Assembly (NCBI GenBank): GCA_003952965.2
Contig: CM025852.1
Location: forward strand, 27,073,815 to 27,137,814
Source of the DNA: Morella rubra
Lineage: Eukaryota > Streptophyta > Magnoliopsida > Fagales > Myricaceae
Direction of reading: 5' to 3'
Length of the DNA: 64,000 nt
This document shows positions 23,940-33,881 of this stretch, in pieces. The notes under the pieces are model-generated. The model was not told where the DNA came from and did not search any database. It saw only the letters and a program-made list of their open reading frames with translations. Each line of letters opens with the position of its first letter. The first letter of the stretch is position 1. The translations under genes were made by a program, and so were the position numbers.

Positions 23940-25224
23940 TCAAGGCTGAACAGCATCACGGAAAGTCTCCATGTCATCAGGAATATCTCCGGGAATCTTC
24001 TGTGGATCTGCCTCTGTCTTGAAATCATCCAGAGTCTTCTTGATTTCTTCCAGCTGTTCGTTGACCTCCTTCATATGAGCCACGACCGCCTTGTTGCGCA
24101 GGTACACAATTGTGCACTCCCCTTCAAAAGCGGTCCGGAGCTTCTCTTGATCATCCCGGAGCTCCTGCACTCCTTACTCAATTTATCCACCTGCTCCTGA
24201 AGAGGCTGTAGAGCGGTCTTCACAGTCGCGCCCACACGGCTGTCAAGATCCGCAAATAGCTGGGCCACCCAGGGAGGAGGCACTGCAGGCGCTCCCATCT
24301 CAATAGGTGCCTCTGATCTGGTTGGTCTGGTGTCGGTGATGCTCGTCCAGCCTCCTGCGGCCGCTGCGGCTCTACGAGCAAACCGTCGAGTCAGAGCCCC
24401 CTCTTGCCCCTTGCTCCTGGACAAGGTGAACTTGTTCAGCGCGCTCTTCACCTTCTTACGAGTCTCCCCCTCACCAATCACGACACCCGCTGGATGAGGA
24501 ACTGTGTCAGAAACACGCCGTATGGGAGGCTGTTATCCTTAATTCCCCAAGCGTCATCCATGATCAGCTCGAACATGTAGAGCGGGAAATCTATCCGCGT
24601 CTGCTGGCCCAGCAAGAGCATACACTGAGCTCTACTGAACGGGCACTCGGTGGAATGAGTTCTGCCATCGACGTTCGGCGTCCAGATAAGGTGCAAAATC
24701 CGCCAAAACTCACTGAACTCACTCTGCTTGATTATGCTGCCCACCACTGCAGAGGTCTTCCCAGTCATCAGCGTCCACAGGTCCTGCTCTGATGTCCTCT
24801 GCTCATCGTCAGGGGTACCGCGGGAAGCAGGGGGTCTCGGGCGGGGGCAGTTTAAGAAATCGGCAATGACGTCTGCCGAGAATAAGAACTGCACGCCTCG
24901 CACCTCTAGCTGCACCTCAGGTGCTCTATCTACCGAGACGAGTGCACAGAAGAAATCTTGCACAAGTGTGTCCACACAAAACCCCTCAGTCCACGAGAGC
25001 TGATGAAGAAATCCCTGGTACTCGAAGAGCTGGTAGAGGGAGTGCTCCTCGTACAATAGCTGGTCAAAATCAGAGAGCGTCACAGGACGCTCTTTGGCCA
25101 CTGGCCGCCCCCTCAGGTACTCCATTCGCCTCTCCAAGGTCATCATTGGATCAGCGACTTCCTGCTCTTGGGACGACGATCCCGTCCCGGTTCTCGTTGT
25201 GCGTGCGCGCTTAACTCCTGACAT
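23940..25224 (-). pseudogene. E1 ORF3, putative plant transposon protein
   Basis: Minus-strand gene from ATG 25224 (MSGVKRARTTRTGTGSSSQE). The first 248 codons are open and resemble the 'putative plant transposon protein' family (PF20167 / Transposase_32 type): FDQLLYEEHSLYQLFEYQGF, VQDFFCALVSVDRAPEVQLE, VRGVQFLFSADVIADFLNCP, FWRILHLIWTPNVDGRTHST and MFELIMDDAWG. Two one-base frame changes follow (near 24480 and 24170). They lead through VIGEGETRKKVKSALNKFTL, a Pro/Ala-rich linker and a coiled coil (DKLSKE, LRDDQEKLRTAFEGE) to the stop at 23940. GC content is clearly higher than in surrounding DNA. Function is unknown. Its start lies between palindrome arrays 4 and 5. A shorter relative lies in E2 (39645-40695) and a fragment at 31867-32067. 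Confidence 0.65.
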
Positions 25225-25344
25225 TTTATGTATACTGCAAAAGTTGTATATAAATATGTGTTAATAAGTAATCACAATAACGTATTACTTAGAAAAAAAA
25301 AATAATCACAATCACGTAATTATTAATGAAGTTGAAACAAAAAG

Positions 25345-25893
25345 CGATCCATCGCCATCCAAAGCGATCGATCACTAAATATACCGATCGATCGTTTATG
25401 TAACTGATCGATCGGTACATGAAAAATGGGCGATTATAAAAACAACGATCGATCGTTAGTAATTAAGCGATCGATCAATCAATTTGACCGATCGAACACT
25501 ATTGGTAAAACGACGCGTTTCAGTGCACAGACGATCGATCGTCCATGCAACCAAACGCACAGTATCACTAAGGATCGATCGCCACAAAGACGATCGATCG
25601 CTAGTTAATCAAAATGCTGCGCTTCACATTGAAGCTTACCGATCGATCGCTTAGGTGTAAGCGATCGATCGATCACCACTTCAAGATAGGACGACATAAT
25701 ATACCGATCGATCGTCAATATAAACGATCGATCGGTCCCAAATTGAAACGCACAGTTTTGAGGGAACGATCGATCGCTCACTAAAGCATCGATCGCTCCG
25801 TACCAAATTCAGCGATCGATCGGTTAATTTAACCGATCGATCATTGGACTTAGCACCTACAAAGCGATCGATCGCCTATTAAGGCGATCGATC
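25345..25893. repeat. GATCGATC palindrome array 5 of E1
   Basis: The densest array: about two dozen sites in 550 bp directly upstream of ORF3, mostly full CGATCGATCG and one overlapping run GCGATCGATCGATCACC. Spacing is about 15-35 bp. Confidence 0.9.
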
Positions 25894-26264
25894 GTACGGG
25901 AACGAAGACACACAGACGTTACAAAACCCCAAAACAGGCCCAAAATCACCCAAAATTGATCCCAAAACAATCCTAAACTCTTAAAACATACATCAACAAT
26001 AAAATAAATACATTTTACGGACCTAAATGGATGATATAGCAAATTAGAAAACGTAAACTAAAAATTCGTTTACAACCGCTTAATATTGCTTAAAAAACAA
26101 TATAAGTACGTACCTTTGACGTAGAAGACAATGAAGGATGATTCCACGCACTTTGGAGGACAATGCAGCACGAAATGGCTCCTTGCACTTTGAGAGGATT
26201 CGAGAGATTTTGTGGAGAGATAACCGGTAAAAATGACTTCGGCGGTTTCATATAATCCTTCGTG

Positions 26265-26722
26265 CCGATCGATCGGTAGTTAAGTGACAATCGATCGCTA
26301 TGTTTTAACACGTGGTGTCTTTCCATTCGTTGAAACTACGATCGATTGCTAACTTGGTCATCGAACGGAGATTCAAAAAAGTGACGATTACGCTTAGCAA
26401 TCGATCAGTTGTTTGACAAACGTGGCAATCATTCATTCGTCCTATCGGTGATCGATCATTTAATGTAACCGATCAATCGTCTCTTAATGAAATTGACGGT
26501 TTCGCGTACCGATCGATCGACGTTTCGCATTTGCAGACGGTTACTATACCGATCGATCAGTTTTCAAAGCCACGTGGTTATTAATAAACGATCGATCGTA
26601 TATAAACAACGATCGATCGGTTGAGTGACGACGTAAATTCGTCGCCTAAACTCTTTGCATGTAGTGACGAGCATTTCGTCACAAAATTAACGATCGATCG
26701 GTATATTACCGATCGATCGGTG
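26265..26722. repeat. GATCGATC palindrome array 6 of E1
   Basis: About twelve sites lie near the right end, several as ACCGATCGATCGGT-like forms, some decayed (CGATCGATTG, CAATCGATCA). The array merges into the terminal GTGACGAAA repeats. Confidence 0.85.
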
Positions 26723-26942
26723 TGTGACGAAACTTTTCGTCACCAAAAAATTAACTTTTAGTGACGACAATTTTATTTCGTCACAAATAAAACCTTTAGT
26801 GACGAAATTGGTGACGAAAAGTAGTTTCGTCACAAAAACCTTTTTTGTGACGAAAATAGCATTTGTCACTAAAAATTTTTTAGTGACGAAATTCATTTGG
26901 TCACCTAGAATTTCATCACTAAAAGTCAATTTTCTAGTAGTG
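26660..26942. repeat. E1 right terminal GTGACGAAA repeats
   Basis: Alternating GTGACGAAA and its complement TTTCGTCAC, with TTTTAGTGACGA variants, fill the last 280 bp and would fold into many short hairpins. They end at the CACTA terminus. The same text ends the fragment at 32430-32620 and, in altered form, both ends of E2. Confidence 0.85.
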
Positions 26943-26946
26943 ATGT

Positions 26947-28022
26947 AGGTTTGTTTATTGTGTACTTGTACTTTGACTGAGTTATGTGGTGATGATCTTT
27001 CTAGATCAAATATTCCATATAACATGGGTCTTGTGTATGATAAATGAGTTTGTATAAATACTCAACAAGAAATCGCCAGTCTCTTTGTCAGACAGTATAT
27101 TCAATATATTTGTATAGAGTTGGACTTGAAAAAAAATCTATGGCCAGAGGAATTTTATAAAAATATTTTTCAAAGATTGTGAATTATAGGTCGTCATCAA
27201 AACTTTGTGAAACCCTGTGACGACTGTAAGTGTGGAGAGGAAGGAGGTAGAATATTTAGGCTTCTATTGTAAAATCACAAAGACTCAAGATTGTGAGATA
27301 GACAAAAACCTGAAGATTATTATCGAAGATTGAAGAATTCTCAAAGATTCACAAAGAGAATTGGTAAGTAATTTTTCGCAAATCAAACATACATATAGAA
27401 GCTTCCAAATTTTCAAATTGACTTCTTAGTTGAAGCAAAATAAGGAAGTGGACATTCAAATTGACTTCCATAACCTTGTGAGCAACTCTTATAGGACTAA
27501 GGATATATTCAGAGACATTAATTGTGTGTTTCTAATCAGCCATTCTCATATTGCTTGGAAGGGATCGGATATGACCTTCTCTACTATATTCCTTACTCTA
27601 AGGGCACATATGCTGCAACTATAAAAGAGAGATATGCAGAGTCCACATGGCCAACAGCTTATAACTAGTTCTAGTTCACTGTTACAAAGATAGTTCAAAA
27701 TATAGTTTTGATCCTTGTAAACTAAAATTTTATTAAAAATTTTGTAAAAATGTTGTAAGGGCCTATTTCACTGGTTTTTCTCAGGGCCAATAGTCTTTTA
27801 TTCGGCTATTGTATGTTTTTCCTTTGTTTTTGAATAGAATTCAGGTATTTGCCTACAAAAAAAAAAAAAAAAAAAGTCATGGAATCAAACTGATGTCCAA
27901 GCAGGTTAATAGAAGACCAAGGTAGCTCTAAATTGTTGGAAGAAGTTCGGGGCAATAAAATCCTCAAAATAAGAAAACGATGAGCCAAACCAAGATATTT
28001 TTCAAATCATTAGCACCTGTGA
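26947..28022. other. Spacer with LINE-like poly(A) tail at 27860-27876
   Basis: No gene was recognised. The part from about 27640 (TCCACATGGCC...) through GTAAGGGCC, GGGCCAATAGTC and TCAGGTATTTGCCTAC ends in an A18-type tract at about 27859-27876, which looks like a LINE or retroposon 3' end. The target duplication is not clear. Confidence 0.3.
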
Positions 28023-28217
28023 TTGAATCAATTGGCAGCAAATCTGATGGTAAGATATGGGAGAGTTTTACTCAACGAAGTGGGAGCGTTCAAGAATGCT
28101 GTTAAGACCACGAAGTTGCAGACACAGGCGGTTACAACGAAGAAGAAGACGAAGACCTGGTATAACTTGGAAGTCCACGAAGTCAAAGCTTTCTCTGTCG
28201 TTTCCCCTCCAAAATAA
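28023..28217 (+). other. Short open frame within duplication block B copy
   Basis: An open frame of 64 codons (ATG 28023, stop 28215-28217) is rich in Lys and Thr (TTKKKTKTWYNLEVHEVKAF). The matching DNA in the source block (12210-12340, minus) keeps WYNLEVHE but not the upstream part, and is interrupted by a LINE. It may be an exon remnant of an old gene, or chance. I do not recognise it. Confidence 0.2.
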
Positions 28218-29795
28218 TTTCGGTCTACTGTTCAAAGCCTTGAGCTATGCACCATATTTCTCTGTCGTTTACGGTGGAGCACCTGTTTACCAACAGCAAA
28301 ATGGACTGCATATAGACGCAACTACATGTTCTTTTTTGGTTGCTTGTGGTTTTGGAGTCAAAACTTTTGGGTTAAAGACCATTTTGGTTCCTGAGTTTTA
28401 TGCCCTTTTTCAAAAGAGTCCTTGGGTTTTAAATCTGTTCAAATCAGTCCCTAAGTTATTGTTGTTTGTCGATTTAATTCTTCCGTCCAATTCTGTCCCT
28501 TACATGCACAATCAGCTAATGGTAGGACACGTCACTCCCAATAAAATTCCGCCACGTGTACCAATTTGTTTTTTTAAAAAAAACTCACAAAAGGATTGCC
28601 ACATTAGAATCTGTTTTTTTTTTTTTTTAAAAAAAAAAAAAATTGAAAGTGGCCGGAACGGGAGCCCAGATATGGGCTCCACGTAGCCAAGGTGGGTGGC
28701 TTGCGGCCACCCCTTCGGCGAGGGAGCCCAGATCGCCGGGGTGGGTGGCCGTGAGCCACCCCCACAGCTCCCCGAGAAGGGGTGGCCACCAGCCACCCCT
28801 TGCGATGGTGGCTGGGGAGCCCAGATCTGGGCTCCCATTCTTGCCGCTTTCAGGTTTTTTTTTAAAAAAAAAATCGCAGATTCCAACATGGCAGTCCTTT
28901 TGTGAATTTTTTTTTTCAAATTGGTACACGTGGCATGATTTTATTGGGAGTGATGTGTCCCGTTAGCTTACTGTGCATGTAAGGGACTGAAGGATTAAAT
29001 CGACAAACAATAATAACCCAGAGACTTAATTGAGCAAATTTAAAATCCAAGAACTATTTTGAAAAAGGATATAAAACTTAGGGACCAAAATGGTCATTAA
29101 CCCCAAACTTTTACTCCCAAATCCCTTACTTTTTTTTGCCCTCGAGGACAAGGACAACTTAACGGCCGGTTGGAAATTTTAAATGTTATTTGATAAGGAT
29201 TAAGATGCTCAATAGTTTCTTACACGTGCAATTTGAACAAATAATTGCAAATGCTCTTGGTCAATCCTGATCGATTTGATAATTTTAAGTTTTTAGTCAT
29301 TACCTTATCCCGTTAGTTGAGAATAAAGGTGGGCCGTGATGTTTATCACTTTGTTGTTACTGTTATATTATTTTAGAGCTCTATTAGAAGTAGTTGAGTT
29401 TATCTAATTATTTTTCAAAGCTTATGTAATGCCAAGCTCAGCCCATGTTTAATGTGAATGGAAAAGAGAGAAAAAATTGTATTTGCGAAAAATTATTTTT
29501 GAATAGTATGTGGGAGATTAGTTTTCTTTGATTTAAACTTATTTTTAAGGGACTTGTTGGTTTCTTTTGAAGAAATCAACATCGTCTCTTTGTTTTGGAG
29601 GTAAACCTTCCTTGGGTCATCCAATACGCCTTCATGGGGTGATTGTGAACCATCCTATGAGAGGTTTGGTTGAAGTCATCTCACATGGATAGAATTAGAG
29701 ATAAATCTTTAAGATTTGATATAATATTATTATTATCTGAAGAACTCAATTTAATTGAATTTTTACCGTAGATGTAGATTTTCTAAACTGAACAT
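28125..29795 (-). repeat. Segmental duplication block B, inverted copy
   Basis: Read on the minus strand, 29795-29104 and then 28360-28125 match 11585-12339. The gap is a foldback element inserted at the phrase CAAACTTTT. Identity is visibly high but with many substitutions, so the duplication is not recent. Together with block A's copy (30095-31251) it keeps the order of the source, but the DNA between A and B (BAP31-like and the solo LTR) is absent here. Confidence 0.8.
28369..29103. mobile_element. Foldback MULE-type MITE with 9-bp target duplication
   Basis: Ends are GGGTTAAAGACCATTTTGG (28369) and the complement of GGGTTAATGACCATTTTGG (ending 29103). Inverted arms of about 270 bp run inward through CCCTTACATGCACA / TGTGCATGTAAGGG and CCACGTGTACCAATTTG / CAAATTGGTACACGTGG. 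The centre (28645-28850) is GC-rich, with inverted GGGAGCCCAGAT / ATCTGGGCTCCC and GTGGGTGGC / GCCACCC. The target duplication is AAAACTTTT (28360-28368) and CAAACTTTT (29104-29112). The unoccupied site is present once at 12202-12210 in the paralogous block. No real gene: open frames on both strands are mirror images of the inverted arms. Confidence 0.9.
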
Positions 29796-30094
29796 AAATC
29801 TCTATCTTGCCATTAATTGTTTGTCTCCTATCCATATTATGATTGGATCACCTGAATTTGTTTATCTTTTCTTTTTGGTGAGAAGCTCCCCAAACCAGAA
29901 GTAAGGGGTTTGCTAGGTACAAAGGCAGGAGAGGGCAATCCCGCATGGGGTATTTGTCTTGTATCTTTTTCAAAATTCTACGGCAGTTGGGTACTTCTTT
30001 AGTTGTTTTTGACAAAGCCACCCCAAAAATTTAAAAAACCCAGAAGTTCTCTACCTGCCTCCAAATGAAAAAGTTTGGTCCCCATGAGATCTTC
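29796..30094. other. Junction between duplicated blocks, nothing recognised
   Basis: This 300-bp piece lies between the inverted copies of blocks B and A and has no visible match in the window. AAATTTTGG / CCAAAATTTT repeats at 30100-30180 mark the start of block A homology. No gene is seen. Confidence 0.35.
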
Positions 30095-31251
30095 CTCGAT
30101 TTGACCAAAATTTTGAATAATTTATGTCTTTAAACCAAAATTTTGGAGAGAAGTTTTTGGCCAAAATTTTAGTTCTCAAACATGATGACGTAATTCCAGA
30201 TGAAGCTATTCAATACAATGGTCGCAGACATCACTTCAATCAAGTTTCCGCCATTAAGCCCTAGACAAAGAAACCGGACATTAATTGAATACTTAGGCAC
30301 TTGAATAACGCATATATCAACATGTTTAGCCTCAAACAATAGATTTTTTTTCGAGTTCCTATTAAGCCATATAATTTTAGGTCAAAGAAGACAAAAATGG
30401 AGAATCAACGGCTTCATTCATGGCCTATGATCAATATGTTAAACCACAAGAAAAAAAAATTCAAGGACCTCCACAGCAAAAATACTTGGTTTCACAATCA
30501 TCGAAACTGTATAACAGATATGCAATAAGCAGTTCTGGGAGACCCATATTTCAGCATCAATGTCAAAGATTGTACTAGCAATAGCAAACAGGGAAAAGCC
30601 AGAACAAGATTATGTAACGTTTCCTGGGAAAAGGGAAACGTTACATAATCTTGTTCTATTACATCCAAGATTATGTAATGGGTAAGGAGGGAAAGGATGC
30701 AGGCAAAACTGATCTATTACATCCAATCCCAATGTCCACACATTAGAGCTGAAGACATATATACCCTCAAATCATCTATCTAAAATCTCATTTGGGTCTT
30801 TTCGTTTTCTCCAGTTTCTGGTGGTCTTGATTCTTTTTTGTACTGAAGTGCTGTCTCTGATCTTTCCAATCAAGGTAAATATACAAGTTATAACAAGCCA
30901 TACATAAATTGAAACTATGAATGAGGAATTTGGCTTGCTGCACCCCACAGTGGTGTGGATGACTCCAAGCTAATGGACGAAAACCCTTCTTGAGACCATC
31001 TTCTCCTGTAAAAGACCAAAAGATAAGACCATGGGATGAGTTCAAGCAAGCAAATTCAAGACATGTTTCCAGAAGATCTTATATTAGCCCATATGAATCC
31101 TTCCATGATTAGTCCTGAATTTAAACACGGTACTACTCATGACTCATCAGTCCCACTTTCCTAAAAACCACTGTGGTTGAAATCAGTCTCCCTTCATTCC
31201 TCACATCCAAGAAACCCTTAGTTTATTAAAAACATGGACCATGACGTGGTA
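30095..31251 (-). repeat. Segmental duplication block A, inverted copy
   Basis: Minus-strand match to 4876-6050, including the last DnaJ intron end, last exon and 3' flank. A small inverted repeat (GGAAACGTTACATAATCTTG and complement, about 30600-30660) interrupts it and is not in the source copy. Homology ends abruptly at about 31251, where CACTA-derived sequence begins. Confidence 0.85.
30773..31005 (-). pseudogene. Decayed copy of the last DnaJ exon
   Basis: This matches the DnaJ exon at 5172-5406: acceptor TTTTACAG before 31005, then GAGAAGATGGTCTCAAGAAG and a stop in register at 30773-30775. The exon is 233 bp instead of 235 and its hydrophobic segment is frame-disturbed. The rest of the gene is absent, so it cannot make a chaperone. 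It arose by the inverted segmental duplication. Confidence 0.85.
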
Positions 31252-31261
31252 ATACTTGTCT

Positions 31262-32620
31262 GGACAGCATACAGCTATTTGTAATCGTCATCCTCATTAA
31301 ACACGAGTAAGCCATGCAACAGTTATGTTAAAGTCTGGACGGATTTTATAACGTCCGGATGCTTGGCAAGAACGCTTTTAAATTGCTAATACTACATCAT
31401 TTAAAGAGAAAGGTCTGAACGTGTGTTCTGGCGTTCGGATGTGTCTCACGAAAATTAAACCTGATTTAATTAATTAATTAATTCGACTACCCAATTTAAG
31501 TCACCACCAAAATTTAACTTAATTTATTTAATTCGTGTCACATTTTGGCTACGTAAATCATACATATAGTCAAACATACTTTTGTACTAAACATCCATTA
31601 TAAACAAAAATGCAAATAGCAAAAGACATAATTAATATAAAATAATTGTACTAACCATTTGGTTAACTTAATAATCGTACTAACCGTCCGTTTAATTGTA
31701 CTAATTAATCCTCCGTTTAACTTAATGATTGTACTAAATTTAAACTAATGAAAAAGCATAATTATTATAAAATATCCAAGATACGAATCTCAAATGAAAA
31801 ACATAATCATTAAAGACTAGTACAAGTCAGAGACTAAACAAAGCATAAGTAAATAGAGAAAAAAAACTAGTCTAAATCATGAGGACGAGCTTGGCTCATC
31901 GAGTCTTGCCCGATGGCGTCACACAATTGCTCGAACCGCTCTTCCATATTGTCCACCCGTCCTAGGATAAATAGGCAAATATTTCTAATGGTTGCCATTC
32001 GTTCAGGTAATGTGGTATCATCTGTCCTTATCAACTTCCACTTCATCACCGAATGCACTTCAAGCAAAGGAAATCATATACTACACTATCTAAGGTTGGC
32101 AATATTATTTTAATCAGCACTGTTTCACTTTGGGATCCTATTAGCCCTCGTCCAAAATTTTTTTTACTGTATATTCTATTGTTAGTGGCATGTTCATATT
32201 GGTTTGTCAGGTATGCATTGCTTGCATTTGAATAATCTCTTACTCAGTAAATTCTTACTAAATGGATTCTTGGACGAGCCCCTCCCCAGAGGGAGAGGGT
32301 GCCACTTGAGCCAAGGCTCAGTGGCAGAAGATAGAGCAGTTAACATCTCCCAGTAGAATTTTATGCCCGATCCATCACTTCGTTTTCACCGACCGATCGT
32401 CACAATTACCGATCGATTAGTAAATTTAGTGACAAAAAGTTTTCGTCACTAAAAACTTTTCGTGACGAAATTCGGGTTTCGTCACGAAATACATTTCATG
32501 ATGCTCATTCGCTGACAGAGCTCGTGGTGAAAAAATTTCTTCACTAATACTTTTAGTGATGAAATATTGACTTTTAGTGACCAAAATTTTTTGTCACTAA
32601 AAGTCAATTTTTGTGTAGTG
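31262..32620 (-). mobile_element. Deletion derivative of an E1-type CACTA element
   Basis: The right end TCACTAAAAGTCAATTTTTG then TGTAGTG stops at 32620 and nearly equals the E1 right end. Before it come GTGACGAAA / TTTCGTCAC repeats and two GATCGATC sites (about 32393-32425). The left part has GTCTGGACAG, CGTCCGGATGC and GCGTTCGGATG like the E1 left subterminal region. A fragment of an ORF3-like tail lies at 31867-32067. The canonical left end CACTAC is not seen: it starts without a clear terminus where block A stops. Confidence 0.65.
31867..32067 (-). pseudogene. ORF3-type transposon protein fragment
   Basis: This open frame of 66 codons ends in an amphipathic helix (ERMATIRNICLFILGRVDNM, EERFEQLCDAI) and a short acidic tail. 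Position and orientation relative to the element's right end, and a coiled-coil C-terminus, fit the end of ORF3 in E1 and E2. Sequence similarity is weak by eye, so the assignment rests mainly on context. Confidence 0.35.
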
Positions 32621-32744
32621 CATAAATCTCTCAGGTCTAAGGATATCATAAATAAATTGTGTTGAATACCTTCTCAACATCAATGATCATTTCGATAAAG
32701 TATTTATATTTGATCATGTTCAGTGCTTGTATTCTTATAGTGGA

Positions 32745-33030
32745 CCCCCCTCCCTCCGCCTCTGCTCCTCAGACCTTTCTTGATCTTGGTGGTCCCATTA
32801 TGCATCTTCTTGCTAGTCGACATCTACTGGAAGTATGAAACAAGACCCTTCTGCGAATCCCTTAGCGATTGCACTCATACGGAGTATCTTCTCCACCACC
32901 AGTCCGTCATGCGGATCCTGCAAAAGTGGATTTTGATCGCTGGGACGTTATTGTTCTTCTAGGTTTTATTATACGTGAACAACCTACCCAGGATTCAAGT
33001 TGATGGCCCCCTGGCTTCCTGTTGAGAAGG
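32745..33030 (+). pseudogene. 3' half of a second BAP31-like copy
   Basis: The plus-strand text VVPLCIFLLVDIYWKYETRP followed by FCESLSDCTHTEYLLHHQSV fits the plant BAP31-like family better than the copy at 7450 does (the YWKYETRP block is intact). It ends at a stop near 32962 after LLFF, where the family would continue with a third membrane segment. DNA homology to 7560-7860 continues a little further. The matching 5' half is at 37490-37736, downstream instead of upstream, so the copy has been split and rearranged. Confidence 0.75.
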
Positions 33031-33285
33031 AAGAACAAACGTAGTGAGGAGTGGAGGGTTCTGTTAATTTGATTCATGATTTCAAAAATCTCAAACTAAA
33101 ATTTTCATCCGAACATAATTCTCACACGACAGAAATTTTCAATCTCCAATAAATTTTTTTATTTATATTCCTTTGAATTCGATCGTTTCGTAGTTAGTAC
33201 TTCAACGTTTATTGTATTATTTATTGTTGCAATTTTCTCAATGAAGTCATTGTGAATTTCAAACTCAAATTGGATTTCTTGCAAG

Positions 33286-33573
33286 ACCAGGACCCTTGAT
33301 GAAGATGAGGGAACAGAGAAGCCGATCACCCAAGAGGTTCGTATACCGTCTAATGCTCCCCTTTCTACATCTCCACCAGATTGGCAAGCTCTTGAGGCTC
33401 AGATAGCAGCTCTTCGTGTTGAACATAGTTCATCCATGGCAGAGCTACGTCAATCCCTTACTGATCTTCGCGAGGAGCATCGACGCTCAATTGAAGAGAT
33501 CCGTGAGGCACATCACCGATACATGGCGTCTTTGGAAGAGTTCTTTTCTTGCCACTTTCCTTCACACTCTTAG
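33286..33573 (+). pseudogene. Retroelement-type coding remnant with coiled coil
   Basis: An open frame without a clear start reads through ITQEVRIPSN, PPDWQALEAQIAALRVEHSS, MAELRQSLTDLREEHRRSIE and EEIREAHHRYMASLEEF to a stop at about 33571. The long charged helix is typical of the C-terminal region of plant retroelement or transposon accessory proteins. The purine tract AAAGGGGGAGAGA (33645) behind it resembles the polypurine region of Copia elements. A fragment of the same 3' flank lies at 8110-8290. Confidence 0.5.
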
Positions 33574-33881
33574 AGCTTGTTCTTATGTTTAATTTGTCAT
33601 TGTACTTTTTCTTTTTCCATTGATTGTCTTTCTGAATCTGATGTGACAAAGGGGGAGAGAATTGTAATGATGTTTTGTTGAAAAGTCTATGCATTTGATT
33701 TAAATATTGATGTTTTGATAAATATACGAAGTCTTTGGGTTTATCAATGATATTATAATTTCTAGACTCATATTGTTTTGATATCACTAATGCTATCTCT
33801 ACAAGTTTATTGGATTCTCTAAGTGCAAAACATAGGGGAGCTACTCAAAACAATCTATTTTTTGTCGTCATAAAAAGAGGG
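33574..33881. other. Retroelement 3' flank
   Basis: AT-rich, non-coding. It includes the part shared with 8110-8290 (to about 33690), then sequence leading to the polypurine tract of the LTR below. No gene is seen. Confidence 0.4.

Larger units (their letters stand above)
14212..26943 (-). mobile_element. CACTA (En/Spm) element E1, full length
   Basis: The left end is CACTACAAGAAAAT at 14213. The right end is ATTTTCTAGTAGTG, ending at 26942. The two match as inverted repeats at 13 of 14 positions. Counting one more base on each side (T...A), a 3-bp TGT flanks the element at 14209-14211 and 26944-26946, the target size of CACTA elements. Inside, all genes lie on the minus strand: ORF3 (25224 to 23940), a TNP2-type transposase (21512 to 17910) and ORF2 (17663 to about 16080). 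Both ends carry subterminal repeats: TTCGGACG / GTCCGGA-like on the left (14350-15250), GTGACGAAA on the right. The non-coding parts carry GATCGATC arrays. All three genes show frameshifts, so this copy is probably no longer autonomous, but its structure is complete. Confidence 0.9.

Noticed and set aside
24728..25214. Plus-strand frames opposite E1 ORF3
   Set aside because: Shadows of the GC-rich minus-strand gene; no family resemblance.
15436..26722. GATCGATC clusters as a CRISPR array or a bacterial-type origin
   Set aside because: Repeats are short palindromes with variable spacing inside a plant CACTA element; no cas genes, no uniform spacers, and the organism is a plant.
28512..28966. 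Several GC-rich open frames on both strands of about 28.5-29.0 kb
   Set aside because: They are mirror images of the inverted arms of a foldback element (FFFKKK runs, same residues on both strands) and have no domain.
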